From: Glycomyces albidus
GTDB taxonomy: Bacteria > Actinomycetota > Actinomycetes > Mycobacteriales > Micromonosporaceae
Direction of reading: 5' to 3'
NCBI RefSeq assembly: GCF_009451885.1
Contig: NZ_WIAO01000002.1
Span: 248,001 to 312,000, forward strand
DNA: 64,000 nt
This document shows positions 16,020-23,475 of the stretch, one piece after another. The notes under the pieces were generated by a model. That model saw nothing but the letters and a program-made list of their open reading frames with translations. It was not told where the DNA came from and ran no database searches. Numbering within the stretch: the stretch's first letter is position 1; each line of letters starts with the position of its first letter. The translations under genes were made by a program, and so were the position numbers.

Positions 16020-16035
16020 GATGGAACGTCCTCTC

Positions 16036-17142
16036 TCACGCGCCCGAGGGCTCGAAGTGGATGGCCTCCGACCGGATGCCGGTGTCGGCGAGGTACTTCC
16101 TGCTCGACTCCACCATCCCGGGCGGCCCGCACATGTAGATGTCGGCGCCCGCGCAGCGCCCGTGCGCCACGGCCAGGTCCGCCGGGGAGCCCACGCGGAT
16201 CCCGGAGCCGAACAGGTCCTCGTCGACGCACGGCACCAGTTCGAGCCACTCGTACCGGGCCGACAGGGCGCGCATCTGGTCGAGGCAGTACAGGCCCGAG
16301 GGGTTTCGCGCGCCCCAGTACAGGCTGACCGGCCGCGGAGTGGCGGCGATCTGCTCGATGAGCGCCTTCATCGGGGCGACGCCGGTGCCGCCCGCGATCA
16401 TCGCGACCGGGCCCGAGCCGGGGCGCAGCGTGAGCCCCGAGCCGAAGGCCGGTCCGACCCGGAGCGTGTCGCCGGGCCGCAGCAGGGACACCAGCGCGGT
16501 CGAGACCTCGCCGCCGTCGACGGCGCGGACGTGCAGTTCGATGGTGCCGTCGGGCCGGGGCGCGTTCGCCGGGGAGTAATGGCGCCAGGCCCGCGGCCGC
16601 AGGCTCGTGCACAGCGAGACCGACTGGCCGGGAAGGAAGTCGAGCCGGGTCTTGGGGTCGATGGTGATGACGGCGGTCTCGAGGTCGCGGCGCTCGTGGG
16701 CGACGACCTCGGCGTCCCACCAGGCCGGCGTGTAGTGGGCGGCCGCGTCGGCGGCGTCGGCCATCGTGGCGGCGACGAGTTCGTATGCCGCGGCCCAGTC
16801 CGCGGCGATCGCGGGCGTCCAATGAGGACCACTGAAGTGCTCGAGTGTGGACAGCAGCGCTTCACCGACGGCGGGGTAGTGGCCGCGCAGGGCGCCGAAC
16901 TTGCGGTGGTCGCGGCCGAGCGCCTGGAGGGTGGGGACGACCGCCTCGATGGTGTCGACGTTGCTGACCACCGCTCCGAGCGCGTTCACGAGCTTGTCTC
17001 GCTGCGCGGCCATGTTCATGGGGAACAGGTCGCGCGTCTCGGGGTGGGTGAGGAACAGGGTCGAGTAGAAGTACAGCGGGACCTTGTCGCCGTGGGCGGC
17101 GACGAGGCTCCAGTTCTTCTTCAACCGGTCGGCGTCGATCAT
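16036..17142 (-). CDS. Flavohaemoprotein-like globin-FAD/NAD reductase
   Basis: A 368-residue protein with an N-terminal globin domain (about 1-135) and a ferredoxin-reductase domain (about 140-368). The globin part has the proximal histidine in LGRDHRKFGAL and HYPAVGEALLSTLE, like bacterial flavohaemoglobins. The reductase part has RHYSPANAP (FAD), GGTGVAPMKALI (NAD(P)H) and MCGPPGMVESS. Flavohaemoglobins turn nitric oxide and oxygen into nitrate. It is slightly shorter than Hmp (about 400). It starts 4 bases after the truncated-haemoglobin gene and ends 16 bases before the DivIVA-like gene, so the three form one operon. Confidence 0.9.
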   Translation of the reverse strand: MIDADRLKKNWSLVAAHGDKVPLYFYSTLFLTHPETRDLFPMNMAAQRDKLVNALGAVVSNVDTIEAVVPTLQALGRDHRKFGALRGHYPAVGEALLSTLEHFSGPHWTPAIAADWAAAYELVAATMADAADAAAHYTPAWWDAEVVAHERRDLETAVITIDPKTRLDFLPGQSVSLCTSLRPRAWRHYSPANAPRPDGTIELHVRAVDGGEVSTALVSLLRPGDTLRVGPAFGSGLTLRPGSGPVAMIAGGTGVAPMKALIEQIAATPRPVSLYWGARNPSGLYCLDQMRALSARYEWLELVPCVDEDLFGSGIRVGSPADLAVAHGRCAGADIYMCGPPGMVESSRKYLADTGIRSEAIHFEPSGA

Positions 17143-17146
17143 GCGC

Positions 17147-17530
17147 CTAGTCGACCGCCCCGATGACGTCGGGGGCGACCGATTCGAGGACCTTGCCGAC
17201 GTGGTCGATGATGTCCTGCGGGACCTCGAGCTCTTCGAGGACGGCCGTGAGGTGCCCGCCGACGGCCTTGTACTGCCCGACGGAGATGTCCATGTTCCGG
17301 TGCGCCTCGGCGAGCTCGCGGCCGGCGTAAGACTTGGGCCCGTCGAGGACCTGCGAGATGAGGGCGACCTGGTGGCGCTTGAGCACGGTCAGGTCGGCGT
17401 CCTCGAAGAACGGGGCGAGCTCGTCGTCGGCCAGCAGGCGCCGGTAGAAGCGCTCCACCGCCTCGGTGACCGCGGGCGCCCCGCCGATGCGGTCATAGGC
17501 GGACATCGGCTGCTCTTCGGCTGTTTTCAT
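17147..17530 (-). CDS. glbN: Group I truncated haemoglobin
   Basis: A 127-residue two-over-two globin of the trHbN class: SAYDRIGGAPAVTEAVERFY at the start, FFEDADLTVLKRHQVALISQ, a GGP-type segment (LDGPKSYAG) and the proximal histidine in LAEAHRNMDIS. In mycobacteria trHbN oxidises nitric oxide to nitrate, with a reductase needed to recycle the haem; here a flavin reductase-globin follows directly. ATG 17530 has AAGGACG about 8 nt upstream; an inner ATG (MSAYDRIGG) is the alternative start. Confidence 0.92.
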   Translation of the reverse strand: MKTAEEQPMSAYDRIGGAPAVTEAVERFYRRLLADDELAPFFEDADLTVLKRHQVALISQVLDGPKSYAGRELAEAHRNMDISVGQYKAVGGHLTAVLEELEVPQDIIDHVGKVLESVAPDVIGAVD

Positions 17531-17630
17531 GGTCAGTCGTCCTTAAACGTGATATCGGATACGCGCCAGAGCCTACCGACGATCGCTCCCAAGATCCATA
17601 GTGAAGCTCAGGTTTCAACGACTTCCCTTG

Positions 17631-17649
17631 TTGCGATAGTAAATCGTAA
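17631..17649. promoter_or_regulatory. Imperfect inverted repeat upstream of the globin operon
   Basis: TTGCGAT-AGTAA-ATCGTAA (6 of 7 arm positions pair), about 100 bases before the trHb start, within a locally AT-rich stretch. A regulator site is possible; no known NsrR or other NO-sensor consensus is matched. Confidence 0.3.
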
Positions 17650-17758
17650 GTGGACGGTCACCGTTCGCGTTCGCGGCGCCCTCAGTCGAACTCGCGGAGT
17701 GAGTCCTGCGCAATTCGCCGATCCGGGTAAGTGAGCCCGAGACTCTCGGTGGTGCTCG

Positions 17759-18358
17759 TCAGGCGGCACTCCTGGTGGGGTGCAGGGCGTCCAGTACCAG
17801 GTCGAGCAGGCGCGCGGTCTGGTCGGCGTCGGTGCGGACGGGCATCAGGGCCCCGGCGACGAGGATGACGACGTCCTGGGGGTCCACATCGGCTCGGAGT
17901 GACCCTTCCTGCGCTCCGGCGTGCAGCATCGGGGTGATGGCGTCGGCGATGCGCTTGAGGGTGCGGGTGTGGTCCAGTGCCCCGGGGCCGGCGACGGCGC
18001 CGAACCCGAGGACTTCGACCATGCCCCGCTTCGCGGCCGCGAAGCCGGCGAACTCGACCAGCCACGACCGCAGCGCCTCCCGGGGAGGCATCCGGTCGGC
18101 CAGCTCTGCGGCGCGGGTGACCAGGCGGTCGACCTCGGCCTCGTAGACGGCCTCGACGAGCTGCTCGCGGTTGGCGAAGTTGCGGTAGAGCGTGCCGATC
18201 CCCACGCCGGCTTCACGGGCCACCGACTCGAGCGAGAGCGAGCCCTCGCCGCTCGACAGGGCCCGGCGGGCGGCCTCCACGAGGCGGTCGCGGTTGCGCC
18301 GCGCATCCGAGCGCCGGGGGCGACCTTCGGCGGGCGACGGCTCAGGGGACTGCGACAT
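17759..18358 (-). CDS. TetR family transcriptional regulator
   Basis: A 199-residue repressor. Helix-turn-helix at about residues 18-65 (RRNRDRLVEAARRAL, LSLESVAREAGVGIGTLYRNF), then a ligand domain with AELADRMPPREALRSWLVEF and a C-terminal SetR/TetR_C-like helix pair. The frame is open further upstream, but ATG 18358 gives the usual length and has GGAGGAC about 10 nt upstream, within its own operator. It diverges from the aldo/keto reductase, and two near-identical palindromes fill the space between them. Confidence 0.9.
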   Translation of the reverse strand: MSQSPEPSPAEGRPRRSDARRNRDRLVEAARRALSSGEGSLSLESVAREAGVGIGTLYRNFANREQLVEAVYEAEVDRLVTRAAELADRMPPREALRSWLVEFAGFAAAKRGMVEVLGFGAVAGPGALDHTRTLKRIADAITPMLHAGAQEGSLRADVDPQDVVILVAGALMPVRTDADQTARLLDLVLDALHPTRSAA

Positions 18359-18410
18359 AGCGGAGGGTCCTCCGTTTCGTGTAGGCTCGAACGTAACGGA
18401 GGAACCTCCG
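18359..18410. promoter_or_regulatory. Two matching operators of the TetR/aldo-keto reductase pair
   Basis: Site 1 (18361-18374) CGGAGG-GT-CCTCCG and site 2 (18397-18410) CGGAGG-AA-CCTCCG are perfect palindromes, 36 bp centre to centre. Read on opposite strands they share the 18-bp pattern AGCGGAGGnTCCTCCGTT with one variable base. Site 1 touches the regulator start codon and contains its ribosome site; site 2 lies between the two genes. Strong evidence for autoregulation and control of the reductase. Confidence 0.85.
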
Positions 18411-18450
18411 CTTCTGGGGTTCCATGATGCCACGAAACGAGGACGAACCC

Positions 18451-19395
18451 ATGCCTGCACGCTCCGAAGCCTCCGACCGGTCCGCGACACCTCGCCCCGG
18501 CGGCCTGTATTCGATGGCCGGACACGACCTCGCCCGCGTCGGGTACGGCACGATGCAGCTGCCGCGCCTCAAGGACGCCGCCGCCGCGCGCAAGGTCCTG
18601 CGCCGGGCGTTCGAGCTGGGCGTGAACCATTACGACACCGCGCACTTCTACGGCGACGGAGCGGCCAACGAGCACCTCGCCACCGAACTCGGCGCAGAGG
18701 ACATCGTCGTCGTCACGAAGGTCGGCGCCCGTCCCGCCAAGCGCGGCCCCATGCCCCTGGTCCCGGCCCAACGCCCCGAAGAGCTCCGCCAGGAAGTCCA
18801 CCGCAACCTCCGCAGCCTGCGGACCGACCGGCTCGACGTGGTCAACATGCGCCGCATCGCCCCCGGCTCGTTCCCGCTCACCCCGAGCCAGAAAGTCGCC
18901 TTCGACGACCAGATGGCCGCGATGGTCGCCATGCGCGACGAAGGACTGATCGGCGCGATCGGCGTGAGCACCGTGAGCCTGGCCGAACTGCGCCGCGCGC
19001 TCCCGGCCGGAATCGCCTGCGTGCAGAATCCGTACAGCCTCACCGCCCGCAAGCAGGAGCCCGTCCTCGAGCTGTGCCGCGCCGAGCACATCGCCTGGGT
19101 GCCGTACTTCCCGCTCGGCGGGGCCTTCCCCGGCTCGGCGAAGGTCACCCACGAGCCCGTCGTCCAGGAGATCGCCCGGTCCATGGGCGCCATGCCGGCC
19201 CAGATCGGCCTGGCCTGGCTGCTCCACCACGCCGAGAACACGCTGCTCATCGCCGGCACGTCCTCGGTCGACCACCTCGAGCAGAACGTCGCCGCCGGCG
19301 CAGTCCGACTCGACGACCAGATGATGGCAGCCCTCGACCGAATCCGCCCCGCCGCCGGACTCAGGGGCTTCCTCAAACGCTTCCGCCGCCCCTGA
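18451..19395 (+). CDS. Aldo/keto reductase
   Basis: A 314-residue NADPH-dependent TIM-barrel oxidoreductase. The active-site Asp and Tyr are in NHYDTAHFYGDG and the Lys in VVVTKVGAR; the usual catalytic histidine position reads VVNMRRI, as in the group of bacterial oxidoreductases close to YdhF/pyridoxal-reductase-like enzymes, so its reaction may differ from the classical carbonyl reductases. The cofactor region LLIAGTSSVDHLEQNV is intact. ATG 18451 has GAGGACG 6-7 nt upstream. Expression is probably repressed by the divergent TetR protein through the two operators. Confidence 0.9.
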   Translation: MPARSEASDRSATPRPGGLYSMAGHDLARVGYGTMQLPRLKDAAAARKVLRRAFELGVNHYDTAHFYGDGAANEHLATELGAEDIVVVTKVGARPAKRGPMPLVPAQRPEELRQEVHRNLRSLRTDRLDVVNMRRIAPGSFPLTPSQKVAFDDQMAAMVAMRDEGLIGAIGVSTVSLAELRRALPAGIACVQNPYSLTARKQEPVLELCRAEHIAWVPYFPLGGAFPGSAKVTHEPVVQEIARSMGAMPAQIGLAWLLHHAENTLLIAGTSSVDHLEQNVAAGAVRLDDQMMAALDRIRPAAGLRGFLKRFRRP

Positions 19396-19470
19396 AACCC
19401 TTCACGGCCAAGCGCTTTGGAACACGCCGACATGTCGCCGAATCACGGCTTCTGAACTACGAATATGCGG

Positions 19471-19542
19471 TGGGTGCTACAGGGATCGAACCTGTGACCA
19501 CCTCCTTGTAAGGGAGGTGCTCTACCGCTGAGCTAAGCACCC
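19471..19542 (-). tRNA. tRNA-Val, anticodon TAC
   Basis: Read on the minus strand: acceptor arm GGGTGCT/AGCACCC, D-arm GCTC/GAGC with AGCGGTA loop, anticodon stem CCTCC/GGAGG with loop CTTACAA (anticodon TAC, reads GUA and by wobble other valine codons), T-arm ACAGG/CCTGT with loop TTCGATC. 72 nt to the discriminator A; the CCA end is not fully encoded. Confidence 0.97.
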
Positions 19543-19666
19543 GTGGGGCGCGGTAGGGCGCGCCGAGCCTGAGAAAGGGTACCTGAACGGGGGCTTGGGC
19601 GCGAGTGCAGGGGGAGAGGCGCCGCACAGTCGGAATTCAGTGGAAGCTTCAAGTGTTGGTGCTGGC

Positions 19667-20398
19667 GTGACGACGCTTGAGAACAACACGCTGCGCGTGG
19701 ACATCTGGTCCGACATCGCCTGCCCTTGGTGCTACGTCGGGAAGGCCCGGTTCGACAAGGCCGTGGAGCAGCTCGACGGGAAGGTCGCCGTGGAGGTGCG
19801 GCACCGGTCGTTCGAGCTCGACCCGGACCGCCGGCCCGGGGAGGTCGCCGAGGTCGTGCCGATGATCGCGAAGAAGTACGGCATCAGCCCGGCCCAGGCG
19901 CAGGCCAACGAGTACAAGCTCGGCGAGCTCGCCGAGCTGGAGGGACTCGAGTACCGGACCGAGGGCCGCGACCACGGCAACACCTTCGACCTGCACCGGG
20001 TGCTGCACCTCGCCGCCGACCGCGGGCTCGAGGCCGAAGTCTGGAAGGCGTTCTACACCGCGAACTTCGCCGAGGAGGCGTCGGTCTTCGAGCGCGACCG
20101 GGTCGTCGAGGTGGCCGTCGCCGCCGGGCTCGACAAGGACGAGGTCGTCGCGGTGCTCGACGACCCGGAGCGGTACCGCGACGCCGTCCGCGCCGACGAG
20201 GCCGAGGCCGCCGCGCTCGGGGCCACCGGAGTGCCCTTCTTCGTCATCGACCAGAAGTACGGCGTCTCCGGCGCGCAGCCGACCGCGCTGTTCGCCGAGA
20301 TCCTCGAAAAGGCTTGGGACGAGAAGAAACCCGCGATCACGACCATCACCGGCGCCGACGGCGCCGACGCGTGCGGGCCGGAGGGCTGCGCGATCTGA
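19667..20398 (+). CDS. DsbA-family (FrnE-like) thiol oxidoreductase
   Basis: About 243 residues. The thioredoxin-fold active site is SDIACPWCYVGK (CPWC about residues 18-21), with the long helical insert typical of FrnE and a cis-Pro loop in ATGVPFFVIDQKYGVSGAQP. The end DACGPEGCAI adds a C-x5-C pair seen in many FrnE proteins. Without a signal peptide it should act in the cytoplasm, in disulfide exchange. GTG 19667 is taken as start since it aligns with the family; GTG 19640 in the same frame is possible. No strong ribosome site precedes either. Confidence 0.87.
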   Translation: MTTLENNTLRVDIWSDIACPWCYVGKARFDKAVEQLDGKVAVEVRHRSFELDPDRRPGEVAEVVPMIAKKYGISPAQAQANEYKLGELAELEGLEYRTEGRDHGNTFDLHRVLHLAADRGLEAEVWKAFYTANFAEEASVFERDRVVEVAVAAGLDKDEVVAVLDDPERYRDAVRADEAEAAALGATGVPFFVIDQKYGVSGAQPTALFAEILEKAWDEKKPAITTITGADGADACGPEGCAI

Positions 20399-20478
20399 TC
20401 GAAGTGGCGAAACCTTCACGATTCGGAGGCAACGGGCATATCCTGAGGCGAATTCCGATCAACGAGGAGGCGGTAGCC

Positions 20479-21645
20479 ATGCCCATGGATCGCGAGACGC
20501 AGCTCAGGCTGGTGAACCTGCGGGACGACGCCGGCGTGCTCTCGCTCTACGTCAACGCCGACCCCCGGCAGGAAGGATCGACCCCGCCCTGGAAGAACCG
20601 GCTCGATCAGGGCCTCAAGAAGCTGCTCGAAGCCGTCGAGAACGGCACCCGGCCCCTCCTGGGCCGGCGGCTCGAAGAGCTCAAGCTCGACCTCGAAGCG
20701 CTCGTCCGCCCCGGCTCGCCCGGGATCGGGCGGGCGCTGTTCGTCGCGCTCAGCACCGGCGACACCTACCGCGTCGAGATGCAGACGCCCCTGACCGACC
20801 GGGTCGCCCTCGCACCCCGCTCCCACATCGCCCCGATGTTCGGCGCCTGGGCCGAAGGCTCACCGGTCGGCGTCGCGGTCGTCGACGGGAAGGGCATGCG
20901 GCTGCTCGACAGCCGCTTCGGCAAGTGCGAGGAGGTCTCCGGTCTCGGCTTCGAACTCGACACCGACGAATGGCGGGTCATGAAGGGCCCCGCGGCCGTC
21001 CGCAGCGCTTACGGCAGCCGCGACGGCTACATCTCGTCGAACCAGCAGGACCTGTTCGACTACCGCGTCGCCGAGCACCTCCAGAAGTTCCTCGCCGCCG
21101 CGCACTCCACACTGGAGGAGCACGTGGCGACCTACGGCTGGGAGCTCCTGGTCGTCACCGGCGAGCCCGAACTCGTCGAGGCCGCCTCGAAGTCGCTGCG
21201 CAACGGCGTCAAGGCCGAGGTCGTCCCGTCGAAGCTGGTGCTCAGCCAGTCCACGCCCGCGCAGATCCAGCAGGCCCTCGCGCCCGAGATCGCCGCCGCC
21301 AGGCGGGCCCGGGACGAGCGGCTCGCCTCCGACTTCGCCGAAGCGCCGCCCAAGGCCGCGATCGGATCGGAGGAGGTCCTCGACGCCCTCCAGGCCGGCC
21401 GCGTCGACCGGCTGCTCATCGAGCGCGACTCCGCCTGGAACGGCCAGCGCATCCCTGCGGGCGCCGTACTCGCCGACGCGGTCGCTCCCGGCGAGCCCGA
21501 GGTCGCGACCGCGATCTCCGAGGCGCAGCTCGGCGAGGCGATGATCGAGATGGCGCTGGCGTCCGACGCCCGCGTGTCGATCCTCAGCGCGGGAGTCGAC
21601 CTGGGGGAGAAGGCCGGCGGCGTCGGGGCGATCCTGCGCTGGTGA
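20479..21645 (+). CDS. VLRF1-type (Rv2629/Vms1-like) putative peptide-release factor
   Basis: A 388-residue protein related to mycobacterial Rv2629 and the VLRF1/baeRF group, bacterial relatives of eRF1 and Vms1 proposed to free stalled peptides from tRNA at the ribosome. The N-terminal part (VLSLYVNADPRQ, LLGRRLEELKLDLEAL) and the middle FDYRVAEHLQKFLAAA, then WELLVVTGEPELVEAASKSL, match. The C-terminal eRF1-like domain ends with SDARVSILSAGVDLGEKAGGVGAILRW, a family hallmark. ATG 20479 has GAGGAGG 8 nt upstream. The role is inferred from the family. Confidence 0.82.
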   Translation: MPMDRETQLRLVNLRDDAGVLSLYVNADPRQEGSTPPWKNRLDQGLKKLLEAVENGTRPLLGRRLEELKLDLEALVRPGSPGIGRALFVALSTGDTYRVEMQTPLTDRVALAPRSHIAPMFGAWAEGSPVGVAVVDGKGMRLLDSRFGKCEEVSGLGFELDTDEWRVMKGPAAVRSAYGSRDGYISSNQQDLFDYRVAEHLQKFLAAAHSTLEEHVATYGWELLVVTGEPELVEAASKSLRNGVKAEVVPSKLVLSQSTPAQIQQALAPEIAAARRARDERLASDFAEAPPKAAIGSEEVLDALQAGRVDRLLIERDSAWNGQRIPAGAVLADAVAPGEPEVATAISEAQLGEAMIEMALASDARVSILSAGVDLGEKAGGVGAILRW

Positions 21646-21650
21646 CGGGG

Positions 21651-21679
21651 TTGAGTCGTGAGTTAGGTTATGCTAACCT
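21651..21679 (+). promoter_or_regulatory. Promoter overlapping the iron box
   Basis: -35 TTGAGT (21651-21656), a 17-bp spacer and -10 TAACCT (21674-21679), covered by the IdeR-type box at 21663-21681. Transcription would start near 21686. Confidence 0.5.
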
Positions 21680-21681
21680 AT
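21663..21681. promoter_or_regulatory. IdeR/DtxR iron box
   Basis: TTAGGTTATGCTAACCTAT matches the actinobacterial consensus TTAGGTTAGGCTAACCTAA at 17 of 19 positions. It covers a promoter spacer and -10 box, so iron-loaded IdeR should block transcription to the right. Confidence 0.8.
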
Positions 21682-21697
21682 CTCCGGCAGTTCGAAC

Positions 21698-21732
21698 TAG
21701 GGCCGCGAGTCTCTCACCTTCTCGCGGCCCTA
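21698..21732 (+). ncRNA. Candidate iron-regulated short RNA or leader hairpin
   Basis: A perfect 12-bp stem (TAGGGCCGCGAG with CTCGCGGCCCTA) and an 11-nt loop, about 12 bases after the predicted transcription start of the iron-box promoter. There is no U-run behind it, so it may end a roughly 50-nt RNA poorly, or fold in the leader of the monooxygenase mRNA. Confidence 0.35.
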
Positions 21733-21800
21733 ACTGCTGTCCGGGGCCGTCCGGGCTTCTTCTGCGTCACATTGCCGCTGCGGGGCTTCCGCGCGCCGGA

Positions 21801-21836
21801 AATTCAACGTACATTGAATTCATCAAGCGATGAATT
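21801..21836. promoter_or_regulatory. Two overlapping palindromes before the flavin monooxygenase
   Basis: AATTCAA-N6-TTGAATT (21801-21820) and AATTCATC-AAGC-GATGAATT (21817-21836), sharing four bases, in the only strongly AT-rich stretch nearby. They resemble MarR- or TetR-type operators. No regulator gene is adjacent, so control would come from elsewhere. Confidence 0.65.
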
Positions 21837-21867
21837 TCTGAACGCGGCTCACCCCTAGGAGAACGCC

Positions 21868-23280
21868 ATGTCCGACCAGCAGCAAACCGAGGTCATCGTC
21901 GTCGGCGCCGGCCCCACCGGGCTCCTTCTCGCCGGCGATCTCGCCGAGGCCGGCGTCGCGGTGCTCGTGCTCGAGAAGCGCGGCGCCGAGATCTCGAACC
22001 TCTCCCGCGCCTTCGCCGTCCACGCGCGGACCCTCGAGGTCCTCGACGCCCGCGGCCTCACCGACGACCTGTCCGCGCTCGGCGGCAACCGCCTCAGCGA
22101 GCTCTTCCTCTTCGGCAGCGCCAAGATCGACCTGAGCGGCCTCGACACGCGCTTCCCGTGCGTGCTCATGACGCCGCAGTACAACGTGGAGCGCGTCCTG
22201 CGCGAGCGCGCCGCCGCGGCCGGCGCCGAGTTCCGCTTCGGGCACCGGGTCACCGGGATCGACCAGGCGGACGGCCGGGTCACCGTGCGCACCGACCGGG
22301 GCGACTTCACCGCGCCGTACGTCGTCGGCACCGACGGCGTCCACTCCGGCGTCCGCGAAGCCGTCGGCATCCCGTTCCCCGGCGAGGCCGTGCTGCGCTC
22401 GATGATGCTCGCCGACGCCGAACTCGACGCGCCGCCGGAGCACAGCCCGTCGGTCGGGAGCGCGAACGGCGCCTTCTGCTTCGTCGCCGAATTCGGGGAC
22501 GGGACCTGGCGCGTCATCGCCTGGAACGCGGCCGACCAGCAGGACGACGACGCACCCGTCACGACCGGGGAGATTCGGACCGCGCTCAAGCTCGCCTTCG
22601 GCACCGACTTCGGGATGCGCGAGCCGCGCTGGTCCTCGCGGTTCCACTCCGACGAGCGACAGGCCCCGACCTACCGCTCCGGCAACGTGTTCCTCGCCGG
22701 CGACGCCGCCCACTGCCACTCGCCCGCCGGCGGCATGGGCATGAACACCGGCCTCCAGGACGCGGCCAACCTGTCGTGGAAGCTCGCCGCGGTTCTGCGC
22801 GGCGCCGATCCGGCGCTCCTGGACACCTTCGAGGCCGAGCGCCACCCCGTCGGCGCGGCCGTCCTGCGCACCAGCGGCCGGATCATCCGCGCCGCCGCCA
22901 ACAAGTCCAAGGTCTTCAAGGCCGTGCGCGGCGTCGTCCTCGGCGCCGCGCTGCGCCTGGACCCGGTGATGCACAAGGTCACCGGCGAGATCAGCGGCAT
23001 CGACGTCCACTACGGACACGGCCCCGGCGGGCACCGCCTCGTCGGCAGGCGCGCCGAGGACGTCGACCTCGCCGGCGGTTCGCGCCTCTACGAGGCCCTG
23101 CGTGGCGGCAGGTTCGTCGTCCTCGACAGCGCCGAACCCACCGGCGCGGTGGACGCCGCCTCGGCCGAACCCGACGGCCTGACCCGCGTCGTCCGCCCCG
23201 ACGGCTACATCGGGTGGGCCGGCGAGGACGACCCGGCGGCGGTCCGCGCCTACCTGGAGGCGCACGCCGGAAGGCTTTGA
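21868..23280 (+). CDS. FAD-dependent aromatic monooxygenase (class A flavoprotein)
   Basis: A 470-residue flavoprotein hydroxylase of the PHBH family, close in style to rifampicin monooxygenase and polyketide hydroxylases. The FAD dinucleotide motif VIVVGAGPTGLLLAGDLA is at residues 9-26, the DG motif VVGTDGVHSGVR near 150, and the GD motif VFLAGDAAHCHSPAGGMGMN near 270. The thioredoxin-like C-terminal domain is short but present. It adds oxygen to aromatic compounds with NAD(P)H. ATG 21868 has TAGGAGAA 7 nt upstream. Upstream lie an iron box and two overlapping palindromes, suggesting double control. Confidence 0.92.
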   Translation: MSDQQQTEVIVVGAGPTGLLLAGDLAEAGVAVLVLEKRGAEISNLSRAFAVHARTLEVLDARGLTDDLSALGGNRLSELFLFGSAKIDLSGLDTRFPCVLMTPQYNVERVLRERAAAAGAEFRFGHRVTGIDQADGRVTVRTDRGDFTAPYVVGTDGVHSGVREAVGIPFPGEAVLRSMMLADAELDAPPEHSPSVGSANGAFCFVAEFGDGTWRVIAWNAADQQDDDAPVTTGEIRTALKLAFGTDFGMREPRWSSRFHSDERQAPTYRSGNVFLAGDAAHCHSPAGGMGMNTGLQDAANLSWKLAAVLRGADPALLDTFEAERHPVGAAVLRTSGRIIRAAANKSKVFKAVRGVVLGAALRLDPVMHKVTGEISGIDVHYGHGPGGHRLVGRRAEDVDLAGGSRLYEALRGGRFVVLDSAEPTGAVDAASAEPDGLTRVVRPDGYIGWAGEDDPAAVRAYLEAHAGRL

Positions 23281-23294
23281 TCAGGAAACCGGGA

Positions 23295-23321
23295 CGGCGG
23301 CGGGTCCAGGGCCCGCCGCCG
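23295..23321 (+). terminator. Hairpin terminator after the monooxygenase
   Basis: CGGCGGCGGG and CCCGCCGCCG form a perfect 10-bp stem with a 7-nt loop, 15 bases after the stop; no U-run, as often in high-GC genomes. Confidence 0.55.
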
Positions 23322-23475
23322 CCGTGCTGCGCGCCCGCGAAGGCACCGTCGCTTGTGGGCGAACGCCCGCGTCGACATGAGTTCGTCGCGCGTTCACGAA
23401 CTGAGGGTTGCACTCCCGCGGCATTTGTCGTGAACTTGCAGTCCACCCGGTTTCATCCTGAGATATAGAGGTTCA

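Noticed and set aside
21670-21858. A 62-codon frame between the iron box and the monooxygenase.
   Set aside because: Starts inside the iron box, has no ribosome site, and its sequence includes the hairpin and both palindromes; regulatory DNA explains it better.
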